Source: Leuconostoc holzapfelii (GTDB lineage: Bacteria > Bacillota > Bacilli > Lactobacillales > Lactobacillaceae). From it: DNA of 64,000 nt. The stretch's first letter is position 1, and each line of letters begins with the position of its first letter. The translations under genes were made by a program, and so were the position numbers. The stretch spans positions 62,001 to 126,000 of the forward strand of contig NZ_JAAXPO010000001.1 of the NCBI RefSeq assembly GCF_012396485.1, read 5' to 3'. This document shows positions 1 to 10,048 of this stretch, one piece after another. Under the pieces are notes generated by a model. It saw nothing but the letters and a program-made list of their open reading frames with translations. It did no database searches and was not told the DNA's origin.

Positions 1-743
1 TAGGTTAAGTTCTGAATAATCACGTTCATTTTTTTCGGCTATATTTTCACTCCACGACAACCCAAATCCACCAGAAAGCTTAAGCAGCATTTCTTCATCG
101 CTATACCAGCCAATAAAAGTGGCATGATCGGTTTCAGCATCTTCATTTTGTTTTGCAAAAACCTGAAGTGGCGTCTTGTAGTGCCAATGCTTAACAAATG
201 GAAATCGCTCTGGATGGCCAGTAAAATGAATTAAGCGTTCAAATTTTGGTTCGCGATATGGCAACATTGTTTGATGATCCCAAAGTTTTGAATCACCACT
301 TTTTTTACAGTTAACCCTTCCGATCGTAATCGTGCAAACATGGCTTTTGTTGGTAGAATGACAAGGTCTGCCCGATTACATAACGCAATAAAACGTGGCA
401 TCAAATAGTAATTACCTGAAAACATTAATGGCGAAACATCGTGCACAAAGATAACCAACTTAAGATTTGGATAGATTTTTAACCGCTCAACTAAATGTTC
501 ATCAAATTCGAAATCATTCCATGTTGGAAATTGTGCAACAACAACATCATTGAATCCAACACCAGAAATAATGCCATCAATGCGTACCCGCAGTTCTTTT
601 TCTGTGTCATCTGACACTGGGTAAGCGTATATACCAACTTCATTAAAACCAAGCGACTTACCGATTTCCGTTGTCATATTTTGTGCAATGAGTGCTGTAC
701 TTTTTGGCGAATGGCCGTAAATATTCGTAATATGGGTTCTCAT
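1..743 (-). pseudogene. gtf3: Gtf3-like glycosyltransferase of the SRRP locus, frameshifted and cut by the window edge
   Basis: The first reading frame runs from an ATG at 743 and resembles Gtf3-type nucleotide-sugar glycosyltransferases that extend O-GlcNAc on serine-rich repeat proteins. Family-like segments are an N-terminal MRTHITNIYGHS, FPTWNDFEFDE, and FIHDV-type VFVHDVSPLMFSGNYYLMPR. The frame stops at 231. The other part of the family pattern (LWDHQTMLPYREPKFERLIHF.., then GGFGLSWSE) continues in the minus-one frame from about 290 and stays open to base 1. The switch point is the T run at 286-289 (A run on the coding strand), where one missing base restores VVIQ-KLWDH. It is last in the secY2-asp-secA2 operon and starts 15 bases after secA2. 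A sequencing error is the main alternative to real loss. Upstream family members gtf1/gtf2 would lie beyond the left edge if present. Confidence 0.8.
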
Positions 744-757
744 AAGTTACTCCTTTT

Positions 758-3130
758 TTATGGGAAAGATACCGTTAGACTACCATCTTCCGTTTCTTCA
801 AAAGTGCTCAACATAATATTTTTTAAAATCATCAAGTCGAGACGATTTTTCATCATATCATAAGCAATCACCGATTCTTTTTGGTACTCATAAATTGGAT
901 TTTTTTGAATGAATCGGCGGTTCATCACAATAGCTCTTAATTGTTGCAAATGATCAACTTGCTCAACCCAGCAGGAATCAATCGCTTTAAGCATTGACAA
1001 ACGCTGAAACTGAATCAACTGTTCTTCTGACATGGCATGTTGCCTTTTTATGGCTAATTCGTTGTCTACCATTGCCAAAAGGTTGGCCTTTAAATGGTGA
1101 CGTTGGCTACTTTTCAAGACTTCATCCGAATATTTCAAATTGTAGTTCATATTATCCAAAATGAATCGAATCGTTTGTCGTGCCGTCAGTTTGTCTTGTG
1201 AATCTAAGAATTTCGTGATTGCGCGATCAGCAATTGCTAAGATTTTTTGATCCATTGCGTGGTTTTCAGCTAAAAGCTGGTTACGCGTCTCGTAAACAAT
1301 TTCTCGCTGAATACGCCCACTCTCATCAAATTCAAGTGTACTTAGACGCGACTCTCGATTTTGACTTTCTTCCGTCAGCTGCGCTTGATCAACAATTCTC
1401 TTGAATCTTCTTTTTTTCAACTCACGTGGCCGTCTGATATCAAAGTCATTGGCATGTTTTTTATAAAACTGCTTTGTTCGTTTTAAACCCCGCTCAACAA
1501 CAATGTCATCTTCCAAACTGACAAAAAATTGACTAAATCCTGGGTCACCTTGTCTCCCCGCACGCCCGCGTAATTGGAGATCAATCCGTTTACTTGTCAT
1601 GCGTTCAGTACCAATGACTGCTAAACCGCCAAGCTCAGCAACACCTTGCCCTAATTTAATATCAGTCCCTCGTCCAGCCATCATAGTTGCAACGGTTACA
1701 GCACCTAGTTGGCCTGCCTCTGAGATAATTTGAGCTTCTCTGGCAACGTTTTTGGCATTTAACACATTATGCGGGATACCTGCTTTTAAAAGCATTTGTG
1801 AATAAATTTCAGATAATTCCACTGATCCGGTGGTAAGTAGTATGGGTTGTTGCTTGTCGTGGCAAGCCTCAACCAGAGCCATTGAAGCATACAGCTTTTC
1901 TGGCAAAGTAGTATAAATTTTGTCTGGTAAATCTTGACGTCGAATAGGCCGATTTGTTGGGATCACAACAACTGACATATTATAAGTTTGGATAAATTCC
2001 TCTTCGTCGTGCTTGCCTGTACCTGTCATACCTGCTAATTTGTGAAACATACGAAACAAGTTTTGATAAGTAATGGAAGCCATCGCACGAGTTTGATCCG
2101 TAATTTTAACTTGTTCTTTAGCTTCAACTGCTTGGTGAAGTCCAAGCTGCATTTTTGTGCTTGGTAAAATGCGACCATTTTTAGCATCCAATAATTTGAC
2201 TTCGCCATCTTCAACGACATAATCTTGGTTGCGTTTAAACAATGCTTTTGCATGAAGTGCAAGCTGGATATGCTTGACCAACATATAATTCTTTTCCGAG
2301 AAAAAGTCTGGAATATTAAAAAATATTCTTGCCTCAGCAATCCCTTTTTTGGTCAACCAGACATGTTTCCGTTCTTCATCAAGTTCATATGCCTCATCTT
2401 CTTCAAGCGTCGCGACAAAATCATCTGCTAATTTAAACAAGTTGGATTGAACACGTGGCGAACCAGAAATAATTAAAGGCATCTGCGCGGCATCGAGTAA
2501 TACTGCATCAACTTCATCAATAATGGCATAATTAAACTCGCGCAAATATTGTTTTTCTACGCTATCGGCTAAATTATTTTGTAAATAGTCAAAACCTATA
2601 CCATCATTTGTTGTATATATAATGTCTGAGTTATATATGACTTGTTTTTCCTCAGCTTTAAAGTGCTCATCTGGATCAACTTGAACACCCACGCCAACCG
2701 TCAGTCCCAACCATTCATAGACCACTCGCAATTCTTCCGCGTCACGAGTCGCTAAATAGCTGTTTGTGGTGACCACCATAACACCTTTACCAGTCAACGC
2801 ATTAAGATAGACTGGCAGGGTCGCTGTCAGGGTCTTGCCCTCCCCAGTCTTCATTTCAGCTATATTACCTTGATGTAAAACGATGCCCCCAAGCACCTGA
2901 ACATCAAAGGGAAACTTGCCCAAAACTCGCCGATCAGCCTCTCGAATCGTGGCAAAGGCCTCTGGCAAAATGCTATCCAGTGACGCCCCTTGAGCTAACA
3001 AGTTTTTGAGACGTCCTGTCTGTGCCTGCAAGTCAATATCTGTTTTTTTCGCCATGGCATCTTGAAGCCGGTTTACTTTTTTTAATATTTTTTTTAGATG
3101 CTTAACGCGTATATCATTTAGACTAAGCAC
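758..3130 (-). CDS. secA2: Accessory Sec translocase ATPase SecA2
   Basis: Motor ATPase that drives export of glycosylated serine-rich repeat adhesins through SecY2. It is 790 residues with a Walker A motif (EMKTGEGKT) near residue 95, a DEAD-type IDEVDAVLLD near 200, GTGKHDEEEF, and the helicase motif QLRGRAGRQGDPG in the second nucleotide-binding fold. It ends without the cysteine-rich zinc-binding tail of housekeeping SecA, as expected for SecA2. The start is GTG at 3130, preceded by AGAGGA at a 6-base spacing. It follows asp3 by 11 bases and precedes gtf3 in the same operon. The reading frame is intact. Confidence 0.95.
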   Translation of the reverse strand: MLSLNDIRVKHLKKILKKVNRLQDAMAKKTDIDLQAQTGRLKNLLAQGASLDSILPEAFATIREADRRVLGKFPFDVQVLGGIVLHQGNIAEMKTGEGKTLTATLPVYLNALTGKGVMVVTTNSYLATRDAEELRVVYEWLGLTVGVGVQVDPDEHFKAEEKQVIYNSDIIYTTNDGIGFDYLQNNLADSVEKQYLREFNYAIIDEVDAVLLDAAQMPLIISGSPRVQSNLFKLADDFVATLEEDEAYELDEERKHVWLTKKGIAEARIFFNIPDFFSEKNYMLVKHIQLALHAKALFKRNQDYVVEDGEVKLLDAKNGRILPSTKMQLGLHQAVEAKEQVKITDQTRAMASITYQNLFRMFHKLAGMTGTGKHDEEEFIQTYNMSVVVIPTNRPIRRQDLPDKIYTTLPEKLYASMALVEACHDKQQPILLTTGSVELSEIYSQMLLKAGIPHNVLNAKNVAREAQIISEAGQLGAVTVATMMAGRGTDIKLGQGVAELGGLAVIGTERMTSKRIDLQLRGRAGRQGDPGFSQFFVSLEDDIVVERGLKRTKQFYKKHANDFDIRRPRELKKRRFKRIVDQAQLTEESQNRESRLSTLEFDESGRIQREIVYETRNQLLAENHAMDQKILAIADRAITKFLDSQDKLTARQTIRFILDNMNYNLKYSDEVLKSSQRHHLKANLLAMVDNELAIKRQHAMSEEQLIQFQRLSMLKAIDSCWVEQVDHLQQLRAIVMNRRFIQKNPIYEYQKESVIAYDMMKNRLDLMILKNIMLSTFEETEDGSLTVSFP

Positions 3131-3141
3131 ATTAATTCCTC

Positions 3142-4131
3142 TTATTTTATGAAGTCAATATATTTTTCTAACCGGTCTGAATAATCAAAAAGTCGGCTTA
3201 ACTGTGACATTTGGTAATAGTTTTGTTTAGGTGGTGTATGATAAATTATAAATTTATCAGAATCGGGTTCATTTTGCTTGAAAAACTCAAATCCCTCAAT
3301 ATTTTGCATCCTCTCTGATCGCGCAATTTGACCGAAATCATCTGTGATATGAGCTACACCATTTACCACTTGTGTCGCAAAAAAACGAGCAGCTTGGCTT
3401 GAAATTGGGCCATAACCAATGAATTGAACTGTATTAATATCAAAATCTTGCTGTAACTCACTTAATGTTTCTAAAATTAATTGTCGATACCTATCACTCA
3501 AATAAAACTGCGCATACGAGCGGTCACTTGTAATTTGAATAACATCATCCAACTGCGCTATTAATGATTCGCGCACCCATGCCATGGTCCCCACAATTGG
3601 TTCAACAAAAATCACACGTAACGTCGTTGCAGAAGACGATGCGTGCATCACATCTGAGATTGACAAGCCTTCTTTTTGTAAAAGCAGCTTGTTATCTTCT
3701 TGTTGCTTTTGAATTTTAAGACTATGAAAATTCATTTTTGAAAAGCCAGAACTCAGCAGTGAGATTTCGTATTGGTACGTTGCAATTGGGAATTCAAATA
3801 CTTCACCTGAAAATTTGATTATCTTTCGTGTAATTTGTTGCGCAAAGCGGTCAAAAAATTTTATTTCAATATATAATGGCGTTTCCGGTATCACTTCAGC
3901 ATCATAAGTTAATTGGTATTTGATACCTGGTTGAAGTGCCGGCAACGGAGATACTGCCCGTCTAATCGGAAAATTTCCCGCTGAATGCCAAGTATGAATT
4001 TGTAACCCACTCGCCATCAAATTATTTTCAAAAAATACTTGATCGATACTTTTGTAAGTAATTTCAGAACCGTAAAGATACGTTTCCCCAACATTATGAT
4101 CCCAATAGATGACAAAATTGTTCCCAGTCAT
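3142..4131 (-). CDS. asp3: Accessory Sec system protein Asp3, long form
   Basis: Asp3 forms a cytosolic complex with Asp1 and Asp2 and helps SecA2 present the adhesin to SecY2. The N-terminal ~150 residues carry the Asp3 pattern: IYWDHNVGETYLYGS, an NNLMASGLQIHTW segment, a LPALQPGIKYQLTY stretch and carbohydrate-module-like beta strands. The protein is 329 residues, roughly twice what I recall for streptococcal Asp3. Residues ~165-329 form an additional part (TTLRVIFVEPIVGTMAWVRE onward) that I cannot assign; it has an alpha/beta-hydrolase-like feel but no GxSxG motif. AAGGAG lies 8 bases before the ATG. It sits between asp2 and secA2. Confidence 0.85.
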   Translation of the reverse strand: MTGNNFVIYWDHNVGETYLYGSEITYKSIDQVFFENNLMASGLQIHTWHSAGNFPIRRAVSPLPALQPGIKYQLTYDAEVIPETPLYIEIKFFDRFAQQITRKIIKFSGEVFEFPIATYQYEISLLSSGFSKMNFHSLKIQKQQEDNKLLLQKEGLSISDVMHASSSATTLRVIFVEPIVGTMAWVRESLIAQLDDVIQITSDRSYAQFYLSDRYRQLILETLSELQQDFDINTVQFIGYGPISSQAARFFATQVVNGVAHITDDFGQIARSERMQNIEGFEFFKQNEPDSDKFIIYHTPPKQNYYQMSQLSRLFDYSDRLEKYIDFIK

Positions 4132-4151
4132 CAGATTAACTCCTTCATTTA

Positions 4152-5675
4152 TTACGAAAAGGTTTTAATAATGCGTTGGTACTGATTTAAAAACCATTCA
4201 ATAATTTCACCAGTATTGTCGTTGTGGCGCCCACTAATTCCTTTGCCAATAACCATGGCACGGCTATTCCCTAATGTTTCAAGCAAATCGTCATACGCCG
4301 TTTGATCATAATCATCGTCACGCATGTATGCAATGGCAAAGGTTGTGTGATTAAACGGCGTTTTGCTGAACTTATGCCAAAACCGCTGGTTCAACATGTC
4401 AACATGCTTTGATGTTGTCCCACCCGTGTTTTGTAATAATAAATCAGAAGCTGTTCCAAATTCACCAGGTCGAAGAAAAACGCCGTTAGCAGCAATATTG
4501 CCCAAATTTGCAAGTGGCTTGCCCACAATGACAGCACCGGGTTCAAGATTGCTTGCGTAGTAAAGTGCCCCAAATGTGCCCATCGATAGACCTGACAAGA
4601 TTAATTGTTCCGAACTGAACCCCAAATCTGCGAGCTGATCTCGAATCACCTTGATGATCTTGGCTTCCATTTCAGGAGACCCAATGTAAAATGCACCACC
4701 TTCGAGCCTTGGATCAGCGATCAGGATAAACGGTTGCCTCAATTTTTTCATCATTGGAAACCCCTCAAAACCCTCGGCTGTTCGATAACCAGAAAAGTAT
4801 ACATTTAGTGGTGGTTTTAAGTTTCCTGGATAAAAATAGGTCATAATTTCTTCTGATTTTTGATCAACAAGACGCTGGCCACCAACAAGAAACTGGCCAA
4901 AATCTAATCGTGAGCGTCGGTGATGCAGTGAACCAAGCGATAACTTACCATAACCTTTCACGCGAATTGTAAATGACAAGTAGTATTCTGTCGCTAAGTC
5001 ACTGGCAATTACAATGGGCTTCACTTGATTTTTCAAATTAACTGTCCATGAATCGACAATCTTCAAACTATCTGTTGTTAACAATCGGACGACGAGTTCA
5101 GCCTCCAACGTCTCATCAATCGTATGTTCTAACCAATACTCATGATTAAATCTTGGTTCTGCAATCGCGTTAAATTGCCACGAAGCCACCGACTGGTAAC
5201 TTTGACCAAATTCACCAGAAATATCAATTTCCGAACTTCCAAAATAAGTCACATCATGATAAAAATCAGGCGAAATATGCAACATTTCAATACGAATACG
5301 ATCCCCATATTGGGCAAAATAGAAGTATTTTGTTAACTGATAAATAACATTCTCTTTATTTGAGAAGTCTAGATACGACGCAAAGTGACTTTTCAATTGC
5401 TGACGCCGCGTAACATCTTCTTCAGCCTCTTTAATGTCAACAACAATACGATATGGATCAACAAGCGCCATAATGGCTTCTAATTCAGCTATAGTTGAAA
5501 TTTCAGTCAATAACAGAACACTTGGTTGGCCGTTTTCCTCAACCCAAGCTTCAAAGTCAAGCAAACTGGTTTGAGATGGTAAGAAAGACCATGATAAAAA
5601 ATCATTTTCTGTCTTCAATATGTCCGACCAGTCGGCCATGCCTGTTTGTAAGACACTTATTTTATCTTCTTTCAT
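4152..5675 (-). CDS. asp2: Accessory Sec system protein Asp2 (putative adhesin O-acetyltransferase)
   Basis: Asp2 is needed for export of serine-rich repeat proteins, and in streptococci it also O-acetylates the GlcNAc on the adhesin. The C-terminal half shows an SGNH/alpha-beta hydrolase-like fold with the nucleophile motif GLSMGTFG near residue 360. The PGNLKPPLNVYFSGYR and EGFEGFPMMKKL segments are typical of the family. A longer frame opens at 5702. The ATG at 5675 is preferred because it forms a 4-base ATGA overlap with the asp1 stop and has GAAGGTG upstream. That gives 507 residues. The frame is complete. Confidence 0.9.
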   Translation of the reverse strand: MKEDKISVLQTGMADWSDILKTENDFLSWSFLPSQTSLLDFEAWVEENGQPSVLLLTEISTIAELEAIMALVDPYRIVVDIKEAEEDVTRRQQLKSHFASYLDFSNKENVIYQLTKYFYFAQYGDRIRIEMLHISPDFYHDVTYFGSSEIDISGEFGQSYQSVASWQFNAIAEPRFNHEYWLEHTIDETLEAELVVRLLTTDSLKIVDSWTVNLKNQVKPIVIASDLATEYYLSFTIRVKGYGKLSLGSLHHRRSRLDFGQFLVGGQRLVDQKSEEIMTYFYPGNLKPPLNVYFSGYRTAEGFEGFPMMKKLRQPFILIADPRLEGGAFYIGSPEMEAKIIKVIRDQLADLGFSSEQLILSGLSMGTFGALYYASNLEPGAVIVGKPLANLGNIAANGVFLRPGEFGTASDLLLQNTGGTTSKHVDMLNQRFWHKFSKTPFNHTTFAIAYMRDDDYDQTAYDDLLETLGNSRAMVIGKGISGRHNDNTGEIIEWFLNQYQRIIKTFS

Positions 5676-7258
5676 CCTGCACCTTCTAAAATATCTTGCC
5701 ATTGCTTAACAATTGCACCATTGCTATACTTTTGAATTTGTTGCACTGAATACACAAGTGCCTCGTTCCAATGGCTTAATCCCACCAGATAGTAATCCAT
5801 GGCTTGCGTTAGTTTACGACTATTGCTCAAAATGAAACCATTTTTTTTATGCAAAACATACGGGGACTCAATCTGATTGATTTGTGGAATACCAGAGCTA
5901 ATACCAGCGATTTGAGTGAAAATATCAGGTTGGTGACTTAAATCAACTATCAATCGTGTGCGCCGAAGTTCTCGGATAATCGCATCTTCTGATTCAAAAT
6001 ATTGCGCCTGAATGCGATCAATTAAATCTTTGGCCGCTTTTTCATCATTTGAAATCATATTTTCTGCCTCAACTTCGGCATTTTCATTCACCTGATTATC
6101 GCCTGCAATCATGTCAGCAATGATGTCTACCGAGACGCCAAATTTTTCAGATATTTTTTGTCTGATTTGCTGTTCGATCCGAGACTTTTCAAATCCATCT
6201 GCACAGGCCATAGTCACATACACCAATTTGTGAGCGATCGTGTAATCAACTGCAAAATCTATCAATTCTAAAATTTCCGCCTCTGATAAATCTTTAATCA
6301 TCATTAAGACATACATATTCTTAAATTGTTGACTTGTACCGAGTGTTAATCGTGCATCATAAGGTGGTAAATGATGTAATTTACGTTCCCAGTTTTCTAT
6401 CGCAGGGTAATCCAATTTTTGGCCGATTTCAGTCATCATTTGTTGGCGTAAATCTTCGGTATCAAAAACCATGAGACTTGCGGCGGACAGCGTATGCATA
6501 GGATTATCTATCATCAACTTTCTACCGTTTCGTGGTTCGAAGAAAGATAGAATCACAGTTTCAGGACGCGTCGTAATATTTAAAACTAACTCATTATGAC
6601 GTGAATCAGCGGCAACCACCATACGAGGCTTCTCTTCCTCATCTATGTGACTAAAGTATCGCGCAAGGCGTTCTTCAATTAATTCTTGCATGTTGCGATA
6701 ATGCGATTTAAAAAATCGTGCTTGATGTGTCGAATTAACAATAATTTCATGTGTTTCGACATATTCACGTATTTGCCAATCGCCACCCTTATCCAAATAA
6801 TCCGTGTATGCCTTTTGTCCATCAACATAATAAGCAATACTTGATACAAACCCACGGCTATCAAAATAAACTTCAACATCAACTTCACTACCTGAATAGT
6901 AGGTGATCTCTGACAAATAAGCGTCCTCACCAAATTTTATTCGAGCAAACATAGCGTCATGCACTAATACAATGATGTTAAATGGCGTATAAACAAATTC
7001 CGCGCCTTCTGGCCAGTTCAATTCCTCAAAGCTGATTATTCTTTGCATCACGTGATGCGTGTTTTGAATATCATCAAAAACCGCCCAGTAATTGATCGAC
7101 GATAAGTCTTGTTGATGTAAAAATTTTTCAATTTGAGTAATGTAGTTTGGCACAATAATTTGAATGGGTTCCTCGGCTGATTGAAACATTTTAATTTGAT
7201 TAATCGTATCGTCGAATGTAAGCCGCTCATCATACCAAGCTGGTATAAAGTAAAACAT
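5672..7258 (-). CDS. asp1: Accessory Sec system protein Asp1
   Basis: Asp1 is the GT-B-fold-like subunit of the Asp1/2/3 complex that couples glycosylation to export of the adhesins. It begins MFYFIPAWYDE, the usual Asp1 opening, and is 528 residues, the usual size. The C-terminal third (SGIPQINQIESPYVLHKKNG, then a HWNEAL helix) resembles the glycosyltransferase-like substrate site without obvious catalytic residues. GAAGGAA precedes the ATG by 6 bases. It overlaps asp2 by 4 bases and follows secY2 by 27, so the order secY2-asp1-asp2-asp3-secA2 is the standard one. Confidence 0.92.
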   Translation of the reverse strand: MFYFIPAWYDERLTFDDTINQIKMFQSAEEPIQIIVPNYITQIEKFLHQQDLSSINYWAVFDDIQNTHHVMQRIISFEELNWPEGAEFVYTPFNIIVLVHDAMFARIKFGEDAYLSEITYYSGSEVDVEVYFDSRGFVSSIAYYVDGQKAYTDYLDKGGDWQIREYVETHEIIVNSTHQARFFKSHYRNMQELIEERLARYFSHIDEEEKPRMVVAADSRHNELVLNITTRPETVILSFFEPRNGRKLMIDNPMHTLSAASLMVFDTEDLRQQMMTEIGQKLDYPAIENWERKLHHLPPYDARLTLGTSQQFKNMYVLMMIKDLSEAEILELIDFAVDYTIAHKLVYVTMACADGFEKSRIEQQIRQKISEKFGVSVDIIADMIAGDNQVNENAEVEAENMISNDEKAAKDLIDRIQAQYFESEDAIIRELRRTRLIVDLSHQPDIFTQIAGISSGIPQINQIESPYVLHKKNGFILSNSRKLTQAMDYYLVGLSHWNEALVYSVQQIQKYSNGAIVKQWQDILEGAG

Positions 7259-7285
7259 ACTGATTTCCTTCTATTCATGTTCCTT

Positions 7286-8539
7286 TTACAAAAGTGCGCT
7301 ATATTTGTTTTTCGACCAAAGTGCTTGCACCTGATCATTGACCGTAATGGTCATTCCAACGACAATTAAAACCATACTTGTACTCATCACAATATTCGTG
7401 TAACTCTCATCAATTAGCCCGAGATAAAGTGGGATGCCTGCAAATAATTCCAGATAAACAGCACCGACGGTTGCTAGTGAAAAAATTTTCTTTGTGAGAA
7501 AATTTTTTGTCGACACCCCTGGATCAACGCCAACGATATAGTCCCCATTTTGCTGCAACGTCTCACTCATTTGATCCGGATCGACATTCACAAATGCGAA
7601 TCCAATTGTCAAAATAAATAATATAAAGACATAGAAAGTGATGCCTAATGCGCTTGACAACGTTAGATTAGAAATAAGATACAAAATTACTTGATTGTCT
7701 GGCCAAAAAACCGCAAGGAGTTGAAAAATATATTGTGGCAAGGTCATGATTGTCATGCTATACATCAACGGCATCCCACCGGCTGGATTGACGAGTAGCG
7801 GTAAATAAGTATTTTGATAAAAATCACTACTATTCAATACATTTTTAATTGCGATCCGATATTCTGACAATTGCATAACAAGTGCAATTCGAGTTAATAT
7901 CGCAACACCGGCAATCGCAGTTACAATTGTCATTAACCCTGTTACCCACATGCCAGATTGAAATATCGGATTCAGATATTCCAAAACATTTTTTGGTATT
8001 TTGATTAACATACCGGCCAAAATTAAGACTGACGGCCCACCTAGCCCGTAAATATCATTCATGTTCGATAGCCAAATCAATAATACACTACCCGCTACCA
8101 TGATAAACGCGACTTCTAATGCTTCATAAACACCGGAAAATCCCGTGACCTTGCCACTTTGGTCCAGAGAAATTGTAAACGCAATGGATAAACTTTGAAT
8201 GACGGCCAGTAATAATGCGAGTAGCATTTTCAACACATAGGCCCGTGTTGTCGTAATTTTATCCAGCTCCAATCTTTTAAATAATTGCAAAACACGCCAA
8301 ATAATTAAAGCTGACATCCATGGCGCCAAGCCCAAAGAAAACAAGGACAGCGTACTTAAATCACCACCTGTCGTGCCACTGACAAATTGCAACATGTATT
8401 GATTGTTACTGAACTTTAGCACCTGATCAACATTAACACCAGGGACTAAAATATGGCGACCAGTAACGAAAACTACCAGAACCAATATTGTCCAAAGTCC
8501 CTTTTTCCCAATGACCTTTGTGTCACGTCTTAATCTCAT
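7286..8539 (-). CDS. secY2: Accessory Sec channel SecY2
   Basis: Membrane channel of the accessory Sec pathway. The protein has about ten hydrophobic segments, starting with one right after a basic N-terminus (RLRRDTKVIGKKGLW), and SecY-type features such as the first-helix region LVPGVNVDQVL and a cytosolic loop containing VNVDPDQMSETLQQNGDYIVG. It is 417 residues, shorter than housekeeping SecY, as is usual for SecY2. A TTG at 8560 would extend it by seven residues, but AGGAG lies 5 bases before the ATG at 8539, so that start is chosen. It is first in the operon and divergent from the first AraC gene. Confidence 0.93.
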   Translation of the reverse strand: MRLRRDTKVIGKKGLWTILVLVVFVTGRHILVPGVNVDQVLKFSNNQYMLQFVSGTTGGDLSTLSLFSLGLAPWMSALIIWRVLQLFKRLELDKITTTRAYVLKMLLALLLAVIQSLSIAFTISLDQSGKVTGFSGVYEALEVAFIMVAGSVLLIWLSNMNDIYGLGGPSVLILAGMLIKIPKNVLEYLNPIFQSGMWVTGLMTIVTAIAGVAILTRIALVMQLSEYRIAIKNVLNSSDFYQNTYLPLLVNPAGGMPLMYSMTIMTLPQYIFQLLAVFWPDNQVILYLISNLTLSSALGITFYVFILFILTIGFAFVNVDPDQMSETLQQNGDYIVGVDPGVSTKNFLTKKIFSLATVGAVYLELFAGIPLYLGLIDESYTNIVMSTSMVLIVVGMTITVNDQVQALWSKNKYSALL

Positions 8540-8586
8540 ACGTTCTCCTAAAAATTTCAAAACCCACCTATACTTTTAAGCAACGC

Positions 8587-8616
8587 AGTTTATTTTGAGA
8601 ATTATTTTTGTGTCAA
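8587..8616 (-). promoter_or_regulatory. Likely promoter of the secY2 operon
   Basis: A perfect TTGACA -35 box (8616-8611) and a TAAACT -10 (8592-8587; 4 of 6) are separated by 18 bases on the minus strand. They give a leader of about 40 bases before secY2. Confidence 0.5.
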
Positions 8617-8843
8617 ACTCACTGCGAATATTAAATAAACGCTACCAAAGCAAACGATTGCAGAGATAATTTTCTGAGTATAAATACTTAAAAAATGTAA
8701 CCCATTATTAACCACGCTCGGATTGACACGTTCTATTATTAATCAATCAAAAATTAGATTCATACTAAATTAGGACGTTTGATAACAAAATAGCGACCTA
8801 ATCTTAAAAATAAGTCGTGCAGACTGACGAACAATCAAAACAC

Positions 8844-8873
8844 TTGAAAAATTATACGTATGTATACTATAAT
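8844..8873 (+). promoter_or_regulatory. Likely promoter of the first AraC-family gene
   Basis: TTGAAA (8844-8849) and TATAAT (8868-8873) with an 18-base spacer lie 60 bases before the ATG at 8934. A GAGGTC ribosome-binding site lies just ahead of the ATG. Confidence 0.55.
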
Positions 8874-8933
8874 GTTTTTGTTATTTATCAAGTGATAAAT
8901 ATCACATTTTAGGAGAATGATACAGAGGTCAAT

Positions 8934-10043
8934 ATGAAAGATTTAGAGAATTTTGCACACACATTAAACGCACAATCGTATCTATATAATATTAAGAGTA
9001 GAGAGATTTCGCCCCTTAATGTCAGTTCAAACGCACAATTTGAACTAGTAAAAAAACTTATTCCGAAATTTGGAAAGTATCCAGATCAAATCTATCAGTC
9101 ATTTACATTCACAACAGGTCATCTTTTATCGATTAAAGTATCCGAAACCTCTGCTGTTTGTTTTTTATTTGACTTCAACCAAACTGACTTCTCAAAAAAA
9201 CAGCTCAACTTAATTAATGTAATGACCAAATTGACACAAATTTCGGAAATTATTTATCGCTTATATACAGGAGAAATGGCACCAAAATCAGACGTCTTTA
9301 TTCACAACAGTACGCTAAGTAAAGAATTTGATGACCAGCAACCTTTAACACCAGATTGCACATCGTACTATAATGTCGAAACTGAAATTTTAAAAGCAAT
9401 TGTTTATTCAAATAAGGAAGATTTAATCGCTGCGCTTGAAAAATTACCACGCATTAATTTTTTCAACGTACTCAGCACGCAAGATATTTCATTCCGTCAA
9501 AAAAAAGACTTTATTGTTTCATATATCGCAATTTTGACACGCGCTATTGATCAATGGGGCTACCCTATCGACCAAGCATTTAAACTTCAGAAAGACTTAG
9601 TAACTGAAATCGAACATGCCAAACAATTCCCTGATTTCATTGGCACCCTTTGAGGCTTGGCGTGGTTTTATTTTAAAACAATTCAATCCTATCGTATTAA
9701 CAACTTTTTACCGCTAGCAACACGCATTAAATCTTATATTAATGAACATATTTGCGATAATATTTTATTAGCAGACATCGCCGAAGCGGTTCACACGTCA
9801 AAGAAAAATCTTAACCCCGCATTTAAAGCCGAGTTTGGTGTAACCATTACACAATTTATTCGCAGCGCAAAAATTGACCGCGCAAAAGAAATATTAGTCA
9901 TTTCTGATGCGGCTATCCCAGAAATTGCCAGCCATCTAGCATTCTCAACACCAAGTTATTTTATAAAAACTTTTAAAAACATTACCGGTATGACACCAAA
10001 CTATTTTAGAAATAACTTTCTCAGCCTCACAGCTAGTCAATAA
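8934..10043 (+). pseudogene. AraC-family regulator, interrupted by an in-frame TGA
   Basis: A single frame of 369 codons encodes an N-terminal domain of unknown ligand and a C-terminal AraC/XylS double helix-turn-helix (about residues 264-365, with HICDNILLADIAEAVHTSKK and FSTPSYFIKTFKNITGMTP). Codon 240 (9651-9653) is TGA, so the normal product would be 239 residues without DNA-binding. The paralogue at 22,186 reads DFINTLNGVTWFYF where this one has DFIGTL-stop-GLAWFYF, which confirms the stop lies inside the gene. A TTG two codons later could in principle restart a free DNA-binding domain, but no good ribosome-binding site is visible. It is divergent from secY2 and probably its regulator. 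Confidence 0.85.
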
Positions 10044-10048
10044 AGGAA

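Larger units (their letters stand above)
8540..8933. other. Divergent intergenic region between secY2 and the first AraC gene
   Basis: This 394-base AT-rich spacer holds the secY2 promoter on the minus strand and the AraC promoter on the plus strand. In between (about 8620-8840) I see no open frame of note, no strong hairpin and no clear operator. An AraC-type regulator would be expected to bind here if it controls the export operon. Confidence 0.6.
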
